DNA of 24,211 bases from Candidatus Dadabacteria bacterium (GCA_022615255.1 JAKEHC010000064.1:1-24211), one strand, 5' to 3'. Shown: positions 14,336 through 21,539, numbered from the stretch's first letter. Numbers and translations are program-made. Notes: a model not told the origin generated them from the sequence alone.

Positions 14336-14707
14336 ATGGAAGGTCAAGGTCAGGATCCAGGTCAGATAAGCGGTACGATGAATTCGGTATTGATGGCGTT
14401 CAACCTAGGTGTTTCCGCCCATCAGCAAGCAGGAGGGAATAAAAGTGTAGGTGAGATAGCAAGTGAGCTTGGGGAAACAATTTACACAAATATATCTCGC
14501 ATATATGGCAATCAGTTTCCAGAGGAATATCTCCGGGCTAACACTGAATTTTTCCTTCGAATCGCCCTTTTGGGATATATAATTCCTGGTGTTTGCGCCT
14601 ATGACGAAGGGCTTAAAAACCGTCTTTTTGCTTTGATAGAAGCTAAAATAAATCAACCTCAAAAGACACAGAGTAACCCGCAGGGTGGAAGCATAATAAC
14701 TACATAA
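14336..14707 (+). CDS. hypothetical protein with a decayed paralogue at 1868-2150
   Basis: The 123-residue protein belongs to no family I recognise. The N-terminus is polar and Gly/Gln-rich (MEGQGQDPGQISG). The centre is helical (SVGEIASELGETIYTNI), then FFLRIALLGYIIPGVCAYDE, a hydrophobic stretch too short and interrupted to be a confident membrane span, and the tail is Gln/Asn-rich. There is no signal peptide. AAGGAGGG sits 7 bases before the ATG, so translation should be efficient. The pseudogene near the sigma factor preserves the central and C-terminal blocks, which shows that ALLGY(I/V) ... GV..YDE.LK.RL..L.EA is the conserved core. It is a single gene between divergent and distant neighbours. 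Confidence 0.7.
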   Translation: MEGQGQDPGQISGTMNSVLMAFNLGVSAHQQAGGNKSVGEIASELGETIYTNISRIYGNQFPEEYLRANTEFFLRIALLGYIIPGVCAYDEGLKNRLFALIEAKINQPQKTQSNPQGGSIITT

Positions 14708-14840
14708 AGGATTCTTATATTAACTATCGAAAATGAACGGCTAGGTTTTCAAGCCCCGCACCAATCTCTCATCACCACAAAATCACTTTCACACTTGTGC
14801 TTCACGTGTCTTGCTCTTTGCAGAATAATGTAATCAGAAT

Positions 14841-14897
14841 GTAGCGGATACCTTTAGGCCTCCACATGAAGATTGGAAGGCTAAAGCCTTCCTCTAC
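14841..14897. repeat. GTAGCGG...CTAC dispersed repeat, copy 1
   Basis: Begins GTAGCGGATACCTTTAGG and ends CTCTAC, with an internal hairpin GGAAGGCT (14875-14882)/AGCCTTCC (14885-14892). A related unit with a different internal hairpin is at 23982-24050. Together with the remnant frame at 14927-15088 it fills most of the 455-bp gap before the nitrilase gene. Confidence 0.55.
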
Positions 14898-14926
14898 TAT
14901 CTGTTTATCTCCATGAGCGCAGACAT

Positions 14927-15088
14927 CTACTGAGCCAGCTCTTCTACCTCGTCTGATATGATATTGTTTGCTACTTCGATTGCCTCAAAGGTCTCCTTCT
15001 TAAGAAGCTCATTCGTTAGGGTTAGAAAATCCTTGTGAAGCCGTGATTGAAGTAAAGTCTCCCTGATTCTATTCTTTATATCACTTAC
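14927..15088 (-). pseudogene. remnant of an unidentified coding sequence
   Basis: A minus-strand frame with no start codon runs 53 codons from a stop at 15089-15091 to TAG at 14927-14929. It reads SDIKNRIRETLLQSRLHKDF, then LTLTNELLKKETFEAIEVAN, and ends DEVEELAQ. The charged helical composition looks like real protein, perhaps the C-terminal tail of a larger one. In the next frame upstream MLKFKEKRETK leads into it, which suggests a frameshift. Family unknown. Confidence 0.4.
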
Positions 15089-15106
15089 TTAGTTTCCCTC
15101 TTTTCC

Positions 15107-15135
15107 TTAAACTTCAGCATAATATAGCTTATACT
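15107..15135 (+). promoter_or_regulatory. candidate promoter of the nitrilase gene
   Basis: TTAAAC (15107-15112), a 17-base spacer and TATACT (15130-15135), 27 bases before the ATG. AGAGGG serves as ribosome binding site. Confidence 0.4.
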
Positions 15136-15162
15136 TAATACACCTTAAAGCAGAGGGCAAAA

Positions 15163-16302
15163 ATGAGCAAAAAGATCTTAGGTGGACGAGATAGAGTGAA
15201 GGTAGCGGTCGCGCAGGCTTCACCCGTATTTATGGATAAACAAAGGACAATCGAAAAAGCCTCGAGATTAATAAAAGAGGCGGGAAGGAACAAGGCGGAG
15301 CTTATTGCATTCTCAGAAGCCTTTATCCCTACCTACCCTGCATACTACACAGTCGGATACGAAACAAACCCACATGAATGGACGGATTATATGATTGCGC
15401 TGCAGGATAACTCCGTAGTGATTCCGAGCCAGGATACAGAGATCCTTGGGCAAGCCGCAAAGGAAGCCGGCGCTTATGTGGTGATAGGCTGTAACGAGTT
15501 AGACAGCCGTCAGGGAAGCTGTACTGTTTACAACACGCTCTTATTCATAGGAAAAGACGGAAACGTTATGGGAAGGCACAGAAAACTCATGCCTACGTAC
15601 ACTGAGAGGCTTTACTGGGGTCAGGGTGACGCAAGCGGCATCAAGGTGTTTGATACGGATATCGGTCGGATTGGGGGGCTAATATGTTGGGAAAACCACA
15701 TGACGTTAGTAAGAGCCGCAATGATTCATAGAGGAGAAGAGTTTCATATAGCAGTCTGGCCCGGAAACTGGAAAAGGGGCGAAGATAAATTACTCGATGC
15801 TGATAGAAGCCCAGGCGGGGCTCTTTGCAATCTCCAGTCGCTTATAAGGGTGCACGCCTTTGAAGCAGGAGCATTCGTTCTTAGCGCTTGCGGTTTTCTG
15901 ACCGAAGGGGATTTTCCAGAGAGATGGCATTATATTAGAGACGGGAACCACATAAACTACAGCTGGGCATCGGGTGGTAGCGCCATCGTAAATCCCGGCG
16001 GCAGATTCTTGGTTGAGCCTAATTTCGAAAAAGATGCGATTCTTTACGCAGAGTGTCATGCAAATCAGATAAAGGCTGTAAAAGCCGTTTTCGACTCGCT
16101 TGGCCACTACTCCAGGTGGGATGTAGCGCGCCTTTCCGTCAGGCGTGAGGACTGGGTCCCAGAAGTTTCTTTAAATGAGCCCTCTACCTTCGAGGATGAG
16201 TTGCCTGAAAACGAGCTTAGAAGGATTTCTGAAGAGTTCGAAATAAGTAGAGATAAACTAGAGTCTCTTCTTCAGGAGATTAGAAAGATAAGTAATAGCT
16301 AA
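15163..16302 (+). CDS. nitrilase (branch 1 of the nitrilase superfamily)
   Basis: The enzyme hydrolyses a nitrile directly to a carboxylic acid and ammonia. At 379 residues it has true-nitrilase length. The Glu-Lys-Cys triad is clear: E52 in AFSEAFIPTYP, K141 in HRKLMPTYTERLYWGQGD and C175 in GGLICWENHM. Branch-1 hallmarks are the long HRKLMPT..ER..WG loop and AVWPGNWKRG. The substrate (aliphatic, aromatic or arylaceto-nitrile, or cyanide) cannot be decided; a cyanide dihydratase is a related alternative. It has a promoter of its own and no aldoxime dehydratase or amidase partner nearby; the TPP enzyme 1 kb upstream is on the other strand, so a shared pathway is only a guess. Confidence 0.9.
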   Translation: MSKKILGGRDRVKVAVAQASPVFMDKQRTIEKASRLIKEAGRNKAELIAFSEAFIPTYPAYYTVGYETNPHEWTDYMIALQDNSVVIPSQDTEILGQAAKEAGAYVVIGCNELDSRQGSCTVYNTLLFIGKDGNVMGRHRKLMPTYTERLYWGQGDASGIKVFDTDIGRIGGLICWENHMTLVRAAMIHRGEEFHIAVWPGNWKRGEDKLLDADRSPGGALCNLQSLIRVHAFEAGAFVLSACGFLTEGDFPERWHYIRDGNHINYSWASGGSAIVNPGGRFLVEPNFEKDAILYAECHANQIKAVKAVFDSLGHYSRWDVARLSVRREDWVPEVSLNEPSTFEDELPENELRRISEEFEISRDKLESLLQEIRKISNS

Positions 16303-16328
16303 GCTTTCAGTATAAACCAACGATAAGC

Positions 16329-16344
16329 GGGACATTCCTGTCCC
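16329..16344. repeat. short hairpin after the nitrilase gene
   Basis: GGGACA/TGTCCC with loop TTCC, 27 bases after the stop. No T-tract follows. The GCGGGACATTCCTGTCCC sequence looks like a dispersed repeat. It opens the 674-bp gap to the RHH gene, which further holds the units at 16491, 16560-16778 and 16927. Confidence 0.45.
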
Positions 16345-16490
16345 ACATTGCCCTGGCGAGGTTGGAAAAAACCCAGCCTAGCACTTATCTGTGGTTAGGT
16401 CTCGAGTCCTACTCGTGACCTTGTAAAAGAAAATCTTCTCTCAATTCCTTCATACGATTTCCTTTGATAGATAATGTTGCGTTGAAATCT

Positions 16491-16516
16491 GGTAGGAGCG
16501 GCTTCCAGCTGCGACG
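16491..16516. repeat. short dispersed motif
   Basis: GGTAGGAGCGGCTTCCAGC followed by TGCGACG, with an internal near-palindrome around GGCTTCCAGC. A related GCAGGAGCGGCTGCCGTG is near 17539 and a degenerate one at 8859-8901. Confidence 0.4.
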
Positions 16517-16559
16517 AGGAGAGAATTAAAAAATAGATACCTGCGATATCTGAGACTAA

Positions 16560-16778
16560 GGTGGAAACACCGTAAGCGCTCGTACGGAACTCTATTTCCT
16601 GCAAAACGATTGCAAAACGAAAATGCAAAACGACAAGCCACTCCTAATTAACGGTAATCATTCAGAAAATAGTGGTAATGAAAAGTCGTTTTGCAAAACC
16701 CCAAAAAGTGCAAAACTAAACGAAAAACTGCAAAACGAAAATGGAGGTGAGTCTGATGATAAGAATATTGACCTGTGA
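16560..16778 (+). pseudogene. decayed reading frame with Q-N-D / C-K-T repeats
   Basis: The frame is open for 72 codons after a TAA at 16557-16559 and ends at TGA 16776-16778. It reads ARTELYFLQNDCKTKMQND, then NHSENSGNEKSFCKTPKSAK, then LNEKLQNENGGESDDKNIDL. An internal ATG (16623) could start a 51-residue peptide but has no ribosome binding site. The preceding frame (ISETKVETP up to the TAA) would join smoothly if one base were restored. It is probably the disordered tail of a lost replication or mobile-element protein; that identity is a guess. Confidence 0.3.
16600..16738. repeat. iteron-like TGCAAAACGA repeats
   Basis: Exact TGCAAAACGA occurs at 16600, 16611, 16624 and 16729. Variants TGCAAAACCC and TGCAAAACTA are at 16692 and 16709. 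TGCAAAACGAC (16624-16634) is mirrored by GTCGTTTTGCA (16685-16695), a perfect 11-bp inverted repeat. The copies fall in all three codon phases of the overlapping frame, so the repetition is probably kept at DNA level. Confidence 0.7.
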
Positions 16779-16926
16779 GATATTGAAAAAACTTAATCCC
16801 TGAGGTGCCACTGCTAGGGAGGGAAACAATCGAAGCAATCCCCTGAAATTGCTTAGCATTTCCTGATTTTCCATATATCTCAATACATCCTTGCGGAAAT
16901 TGGTATGATTTAACCGTCATGCATAT

Positions 16927-16959
16927 TTGACATCGTGATATTGTGATATTATTATATCA
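16927..16959 (+). promoter_or_regulatory. promoter and operator of the RHH/RelE pair
   Basis: TTGACA (16927-16932), a 17-base spacer and TATTAT (16950-16955) make a near-consensus promoter. The spacer carries a tandem direct repeat GTGATATT (16935-16942 and 16943-16950), and TGATAT (16944-16949)/ATATCA (16954-16959) is an inverted repeat over the -10. Both are suited to an RHH dimer. Confidence 0.7.
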
Positions 16960-16976
16960 GTTAAGAGGTGAATGAT

Positions 16977-17213
16977 ATGGGAGCAACAACTTTAAGACTT
17001 CCTGAAGAAAAATTAAAACTCATTAGGGCTATAGCAGGATATGAAAACAAACCCTTGAGCAAGATTTTCGAGGAGCTGGTAGATGACTATATAGAAAGGC
17101 ATAAAGAAACACTTGAGTTATTGAGCATACCGGGCTTTATTGAAGAGTGCAGAGAAGGCTTAGAAGATATAAGAAAAGGCGCCGGTAAAGACATAAATGA
17201 GTTGGAAAATTAA
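16977..17213 (+). CDS. ribbon-helix-helix antitoxin
   Basis: The 78-residue protein starts MGATTLRLPEEKLKLIRAIA and continues with a second helix KPLSKIFEELVDDYIERH, the beta-helix-helix fold of RHH (CopG/RelB-type) repressors. The C-terminal half is acidic (FIEECREGLEDI) and would bind the toxin. I use ATG 16977 rather than the upstream GTG at 16968 because GAGGTGA lies about 6 bases before it and overlaps the GTG. It overlaps the RelE gene by 17 bases. The promoter region carries fitting repeats, so autorepression is likely. Confidence 0.85.
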   Translation: MGATTLRLPEEKLKLIRAIAGYENKPLSKIFEELVDDYIERHKETLELLSIPGFIEECREGLEDIRKGAGKDINELEN

Positions 17214-17463
17214 AGTATCCTCTAATGCGGAAAAATATTATAGTAGGCTCGACAAGAAACTTAAACTAAGAATAAAAAATAACATAGTAAATTTATCCGA
17301 GTACGAGAAACCTTTAGAGCATCCTCAGGTAAAGGCTTTAACAGGCGATCTAAAAGGGTTTTACAGATTAAGGGTGGGGGACTACAGAATCATTTTCGGA
17401 CTGATTGAAGAATCAAAAACAATAGCTGTGGTCAATATTTTTCCAAGAGGTAGTGTTTACTAA
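17197..17463 (+). CDS. RelE/ParE-family toxin
   Basis: The 88-residue basic protein follows the RelE fold: MSWKIKVSSNAEKYYSRLD, LKLRIKNNIVNLSEYEKP, then ALTGDLKGFYRLRVGDYRII and VVNIFPRGSVY. The run L-K-G-F-Y-R-L-R-V-G-D-Y-R-I-I-F is the family signature. These toxins cut mRNA on the ribosome (RelE) or, in ParE members, inhibit gyrase; the R-V-G-D-Y-R-I pattern with Arg and Tyr favours RelE. It is co-transcribed with and overlapped by the RHH antitoxin gene, in antitoxin-first order. Confidence 0.9.
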   Translation: MSWKIKVSSNAEKYYSRLDKKLKLRIKNNIVNLSEYEKPLEHPQVKALTGDLKGFYRLRVGDYRIIFGLIEESKTIAVVNIFPRGSVY

Positions 17464-17949
17464 CTAATACCTTTCTAATACTTTCGATAAAGATACATTC
17501 TAGGTAGAGACGCAAACTTTTGCAATGACTTCACTGGTAGCAGGAGCGGCTGCCGTGAATGGAGAATGTAAGGAAAGTCCTCAAATTTAACGGCAGGTTA
17601 GCCTTCCACTGAGTGTAATCAGGATAGCACACCAATTCCCTCAAAACTCCAGCCGTTTACCCAAGTTGAAGGACGCCTCTTGTTTCCGGCAAGGCTCCCC
17701 ACTCTTCGATTGAACTGGTTGCAAGGTATAATCAAAGCCCGTCACACCGATTGTCGAAGGTTACTGTTGGGATGGCACTCCTACGTTATTGTAGAGACAC
17801 GCCATGGCGTGTCTCTACCGTATATGAAGAGTTCCCCCTCGATATGAATTGTTAAGCGATAGTTTGAAATAAAGACCTACGGCACACTCCTCCAATAAAC
17901 TAATACCATTCTTAAGTAAATGAGACCGACAATGTATTATTGATCGCTA
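17464..17949. other. intergenic stretch without a convincing gene
   Basis: This stretch holds an AGGAGCGGCTGCC motif near 17540, about 200 bp of more GC-rich sequence (17560-17780) with no good ORF on either strand, and the palindrome at 17791-17818. The GC-rich part differs in composition from its AT-rich flanks and may be a remnant of mobile DNA. I cannot name it. Confidence 0.4.
17791..17818. repeat. 28-bp intergenic palindrome, copy 3
   Basis: A perfect 28-bp palindrome whose left half is GTAGAGACACGCCA. It has the same length and outer GTAG/CTAC as the copies at 549, 12387 and 24113, but its interior is entirely different. Confidence 0.9.
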
Positions 17950-17959
17950 AAAATAGGGC

Positions 17960-17988
17960 TTGACAATTATGCCAAGAAAATATATACC
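17960..17988 (+). promoter_or_regulatory. candidate promoter of the small gene at 18050
   Basis: Perfect TTGACA (17960-17965) with a 17-base spacer to TATACC (17983-17988). TATATA two bases earlier is an alternative -10. Confidence 0.5.
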
Positions 17989-18049
17989 GTAATCGGAAGG
18001 GAGATATAATTTATTCGGTAACTTAGCCTACCTAAATGGAGGGATGGAG

Positions 18050-18280
18050 ATGAATTTCAGAGACGAATACGGTGATTACTCGGCACAGGAAGCCGTGGAC
18101 GCTATAATTGTAATCCTAAAAAAGAACGGAGCTGAGATTGATGAGAAGAGCTTTACTTGGACACTCGTCGGGGCGCTTTTTGATAAAGGCATAGTCTCCC
18201 GTCAAGAATTTGAACGTATATACTATTTGCTTAAGAGTCAAATGAAGGGTAGAGAAAAGCCTTTAGAAAGAACCGCTTAA
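18050..18280 (+). CDS. small hypothetical protein
   Basis: The 76-residue protein begins MNFRDEYGDYSAQEAVDAII and is mostly helical and charged, without signal peptide, membrane segment or Cys motif. The segment LKKNGAEIDEKSFTWTLVGA then GIVSRQEFERIYYLLKSQMK suggests two or three helices, perhaps a protein-protein interaction module. GGAGGG is 6 bases before ATG 18050 and would touch the upstream ATG at 18044, so the later start is preferred. A TTGACA promoter precedes it. It stands alone, and I recognise no family. Confidence 0.65.
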   Translation: MNFRDEYGDYSAQEAVDAIIVILKKNGAEIDEKSFTWTLVGALFDKGIVSRQEFERIYYLLKSQMKGREKPLERTA

Positions 18281-18496
18281 AACCTAAAGAGTTCTAATCC
18301 TTCCCCTAGATACATTGTTTCCCTTTCATATTTACAAAAGTCGAATGATTCAGATCAGTGAATTTTAACCCTCTAGTTTCAACTCAAAGTTTAAAAGATA
18401 TTCCACAAATACACGAATTGATAAAGCTTTTCTAAAAACATGCTTATGTAGTTATACTTACTTTAAAAATCAACTTATTTAAATACGAGGCTACTT

Positions 18497-19480
18497 TTGA
18501 AAGTATTCGTGACAGGGGGCACAGGATTTATCGGGGGCCATTTGATAAAGAGACTACTTCGAGATGGTGCATGCATAAAGGCTCTTGTGAGAGATTCGAG
18601 TAAGGCAGAAGAACTGAGAAAACTCGGGGTAGAAATAATAATAGGAGATGTAACAGATAAAACTTCAATTACGGGCATGATGAAGGGTTGTGACACCTTC
18701 TACCACCTTGGAAACGTCTCACGCTGGTGGCTTAGTGATAAAACACTCTATTACAAAATAAACGTCGAAGGCACAAAAAACGTAATGATGGAAGCACTAA
18801 AAGAAGGCATTAAAAAGGTAGTTTACACAAGTAGCCTCTCGGGAATAAGGCAGCCCAAGGGAGAAATTGCCACTGAGGAGACTGAACACAAAAGAGACTT
18901 TGAGAGTCATTACGGGAGGTCGAAGTTTCTGGCTGAGAGGGAAGTCCTTAGAATGTATAGAGAGAGCGGGCTTCCAGTAGTTATTTTAAACCCCGGTGTC
19001 GTAATTGGCCCAGGAGACCTAAAAACATTTGGAAGAACGATTATAGAGCTTCTTAACGGCAAGCTTGAAGCCATAATATTTGAAGATAGCATAATTCCGC
19101 TCGTTTACATTGATGATACAGTCGAGGGTCACATAATTGCAGGAGAGAAGGGAAGAATCGGGGATAAATATATAATAGTCGGAGTTAACGTAAAGATGGT
19201 GGACGTATTTAAGATCATAAATAAAATTACAGGGGTTCCCCTTCCGGAGAAACGCATCTCCCCACTTGTCATTAAACTCATCGCATATATTTCAGAGTTA
19301 AAATCCCTTTTTACCGGGAAGCCGCCAAGGCTTGCCCTAGATGCGGTTAGGGCTATGGAGATCGGGGCTCTCGGAGAAAACAGAAAAGCAAGAGCGGAAT
19401 TGGGATTGCAGTTTACCCCTCTTGAAGAGGCACTTATAAAGACAATTGAATGGTACAAAGAGAACGGATATGTTGTTTGA
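18497..19480 (+). CDS. NAD-dependent epimerase/dehydratase (extended SDR, HpnA-like)
   Basis: The 327-residue protein is an extended short-chain dehydrogenase. The Rossmann motif is TGGTGFIG (6-13) and the active site is T-S-S (111-113) with Y139 and K143 in YGRSK. NPGVVIGPGD and PLVYIDDTVEGH are typical of NAD-dependent sugar epimerases and reductases. The overall pattern resembles hopanoid-associated sugar epimerases (HpnA) and dihydroflavonol-reductase-like SDRs; the substrate is not certain. The start is TTG at 18497, with GAGG six bases before it and the conserved MKVFVTGG directly after. ffh follows 66 bases later, but no functional link is evident. Confidence 0.88.
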   Translation: MKVFVTGGTGFIGGHLIKRLLRDGACIKALVRDSSKAEELRKLGVEIIIGDVTDKTSITGMMKGCDTFYHLGNVSRWWLSDKTLYYKINVEGTKNVMMEALKEGIKKVVYTSSLSGIRQPKGEIATEETEHKRDFESHYGRSKFLAEREVLRMYRESGLPVVILNPGVVIGPGDLKTFGRTIIELLNGKLEAIIFEDSIIPLVYIDDTVEGHIIAGEKGRIGDKYIIVGVNVKMVDVFKIINKITGVPLPEKRISPLVIKLIAYISELKSLFTGKPPRLALDAVRAMEIGALGENRKARAELGLQFTPLEEALIKTIEWYKENGYVV

Positions 19481-19546
19481 CTTTATACGTAGGTTATGCT
19501 AATTATTAACATTCTCATTATGCAGGAGTATCATCTCTAGGCGGCT

Positions 19547-20881
19547 ATGTTTGAGGGGATTTCCGAAAAATTAAGCTCAACTCTAAAAAAGATAAGAGGT
19601 TATGGAAAGCTAAACGAGAGCAATATACAGGACGCACTTCGTGAGGTCCGCCTTAGCCTTCTCGAAGCTGATGTTAATTTTAAGGTAGTAAAGGACTTTA
19701 TAGAATCAATTAAAAAACGCGCCCTTGGCCAGGAGGTTACTGAAAGCCTCACACCAGGCCAGCAGTTCATCAAAATCGTTCACGAAGAGCTTGTCAGAAT
19801 CCTAGGAGAGGAAAGCTCGGAGCTTGACCTTAGAGCCACACCTCCTGTAAGCATAATGCTTGCAGGACTTCAGGGGTCTGGAAAAACTACAACCGCCGCT
19901 AAGCTCGCAAAATCACTGAAAGAGCGAAACAAAAGAAACCCCTATCTAGTTCCTGCAGACGTTTATAGGCCTGCCGCTATAGAGCAGCTCAAGGTGCTGG
20001 CAGAAAAGGTAGGTGTTGGTGTTTACGACACTCAGCCTGGAAAAAATCCGGTTGAGATCTGTAAAGACGCCGTTTCTTCAGCCGTCTATGGCGGATATGA
20101 CGTGCTGATAATCGACACTGCCGGAAGGCTTCACATCGACGAAGAACTAATGGACGAGCTAAGAAGGATAAAGGCTGAGATAAAACCTCAAGAGATACTT
20201 CTTGTTGCCGATGCGATGACAGGGCAGGATGCAGTAAATGTTTCAACGAGTTTTAACGAAGCCATAGACATTGATGGAGTAATACTTACAAAAATGGACG
20301 GGGATGCAAGGGGCGGCGCCGCTCTTTCAATTAAAGCCGTAACCGGTAAGCCAATAAAATTCTTTGGAATCGGAGAACAATTAGATGCCCTTGAGGTTTT
20401 TCATCCCGAGAGAATATCCTCTCGAATCTTAGGCATGGGCGATGTGCTCACTTTAATCGAAAAGGCTCAGGTCGCATTCGAAGAGAAAAAGGCCGAAGAG
20501 ATGGCAAAAAAGCTTCTCAAGAACGAGTTTTCACTTGAGGATTTCAGAGAAGCTATGATCTCAATGGGTAAGTTGGGGTCATTAGACAGCATGACAGAAA
20601 TGATTCCCGGAATGAAGCAGATTGCTAAAAACCCAAAGGCGCTAGATATGGCAGAGAAGGAAATGAAGAAAACCATTGCCATTATAAACTCTATGACGCA
20701 TAGGGAGAGAAAGAATCATACAATTTTAAACGGCAGTAGACGAAAGAGAATAGCAAAGGGAAGCGGTACAAGGGTTGAAGATATAAATCGCGTTATTAAG
20801 AATTACATTCAGATGCGTGCTATGATGAAAAACATGGGGAAAATGGGTAAACTCGCAAAGAAAATGATGAGGTTTATGTAG
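19547..20881 (+). CDS. ffh: signal recognition particle protein Ffh
   Basis: This is the SRP54 homologue, which binds signal sequences of nascent membrane proteins and, with SRP RNA and FtsY, delivers ribosomes to the membrane. N domain 1-100. The G domain has GLQGSGKTT (107-115), DTAGRLHID and TKMDGDARGG. The Met-rich M domain has GMKQIAKNPKALDMAEKEMK, the RNA-binding SGTRVEDIN and the tail MRAMMKNMGKMGKLAKKMMR. Length 444 is usual. The ATG is preceded only by AGGCGG close by and AGGAG further off. It precedes the rpsP-rplS block, as in many bacteria. No SRP RNA gene was found in the window. Confidence 0.98.
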   Translation: MFEGISEKLSSTLKKIRGYGKLNESNIQDALREVRLSLLEADVNFKVVKDFIESIKKRALGQEVTESLTPGQQFIKIVHEELVRILGEESSELDLRATPPVSIMLAGLQGSGKTTTAAKLAKSLKERNKRNPYLVPADVYRPAAIEQLKVLAEKVGVGVYDTQPGKNPVEICKDAVSSAVYGGYDVLIIDTAGRLHIDEELMDELRRIKAEIKPQEILLVADAMTGQDAVNVSTSFNEAIDIDGVILTKMDGDARGGAALSIKAVTGKPIKFFGIGEQLDALEVFHPERISSRILGMGDVLTLIEKAQVAFEEKKAEEMAKKLLKNEFSLEDFREAMISMGKLGSLDSMTEMIPGMKQIAKNPKALDMAEKEMKKTIAIINSMTHRERKNHTILNGSRRKRIAKGSGTRVEDINRVIKNYIQMRAMMKNMGKMGKLAKKMMRFM

Positions 20882-20894
20882 CTAATGAAACTAA

Positions 20895-20977
20895 AAATTC
20901 CAAATCTCAAGCTCCAAATTACAAACAATAATGAATCCAGTTTTCATTTGGAATTTGTTATTTGGTCATTGGAGCTT
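20895..20977. repeat. two interleaved inverted repeats between ffh and rpsP
   Basis: AAATTCCAAAT (20895-20905) pairs with ATTTGGAATTT (20946-20956), and AAGCTCCAA (20909-20917) pairs with TTGGAGCTT (20969-20977). The order A-B-A'-B' means both stems can only form together as a pseudoknot. The sequence resembles CAAATTCCAA-type dispersed repeats. It ends 9 bases before the rpsP ribosome binding site. Confidence 0.65.
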
Positions 20978-21002
20978 ACTTATACAAGGAGGTAAAAGCA
21001 GT

Positions 21003-21236
21003 TTGGTTAAAATAAGACTCACAAGAAAGGGATCTAACAAGCAACCTTTTTACAGGATTGTTGCTGCTGATTCACGTGCGCCCCGTGATGGAAAGTTCCT
21101 TGAAATTTTAGGTTATTATGATCCACGAAAAAGCCCTCATACGCTGGAGGTAAAAATAGATAGGGTAAAAACTTGGATAGAGCGTGGTGCAAAACCAACT
21201 GAAAGGGTAGGGAAACTTCTTTCAAAGCTCATGTAA
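21003..21236 (+). CDS. rpsP: 30S ribosomal protein S16
   Basis: S16 is a small-subunit protein needed for assembly of the 5' domain of 16S rRNA. The sequence MVKIRLTRKGSNKQPFYRIV, then AADSRAPRDGKFLEILGYYD and PTERVGKLLSKL is the complete S16 pattern; 77 residues is normal. The start is TTG at 21003: AAGGAGGT sits 9 bases upstream and the protein family begins V-K-I-R-L. An ATG in frame at 20931 lies inside the inverted repeat and would add a non-conserved 24-residue tail, so it is rejected. First gene of the rpsP-khpA-rimM-trmD-rplS block. Confidence 0.97.
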   Translation: MVKIRLTRKGSNKQPFYRIVAADSRAPRDGKFLEILGYYDPRKSPHTLEVKIDRVKTWIERGAKPTERVGKLLSKLM

Positions 21237-21298
21237 CAACTGAATTCGACTGAGATGCCAGACCAGAAGAAGGTTTGTAAAACTAGGAGGTAAACGAT

Positions 21299-21538
21299 AT
21301 GGAGAAGCTAAAGGAGCTTGTGAGCTTCATTGCGAAATCGCTTGTTGATAGCCCTGAGAAGGTTGAGGTGCGAGAGGTTACAGGTGAGCAGACATCGGTG
21401 TTAGAGTTGAAAGTTTCCCCCGAGGACTTGGGCAAGATTATTGGAAAACAGGGGAGAACAGCTAAAGCCATAAGGATAATATTAAGCGCCGCTGCCGCCA
21501 AGATAAGAAAGCGGGCTGTTCTTGAGATTCTTGAATAG
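21299..21538 (+). CDS. khpA: KH-domain RNA-binding protein (KhpA/YlqC type)
   Basis: The small protein (79 residues) contains one KH domain with the RNA-binding GXXG loop in KIIGKQGRTAKAIR and the final helix AAAAKIRKRAVLEI. KhpA binds RNA broadly, and its gene usually lies between rpsP and rimM, as here. AGGAGG stands 8 bases before the ATG. Its stop is directly followed by the ATG of rimM, so the two are likely translationally coupled. Confidence 0.93.
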   Translation: MEKLKELVSFIAKSLVDSPEKVEVREVTGEQTSVLELKVSPEDLGKIIGKQGRTAKAIRIILSAAAAKIRKRAVLEILE

Positions 21539-21539
21539 A

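Noticed and set aside
16395..16920. Minus-strand ORFs of 63-90 residues beside the TGCAAAACGA repeats
   Set aside because: Aromatic-rich antisense-like translation of the repeats, no ribosome binding site. The one starting MTVKSYQFPQG is the best of them but has no other support.
17555..17590. Possible RNase P RNA start because of AGGAAAGTCC
   Set aside because: The conserved P4 partner and the other RnpB core elements are not found downstream.
19481..19546. SRP RNA gene next to ffh
   Set aside because: The gap is too short and lacks the GGAAG/GGCAG-type tetraloop region; none was found elsewhere in the window.
20931..21002. Upstream ATG start for rpsP giving a 101-residue protein
   Set aside because: The extra 24 residues come from an inverted repeat and precede the AAGGAGGT ribosome binding site; S16 starts at the TTG.
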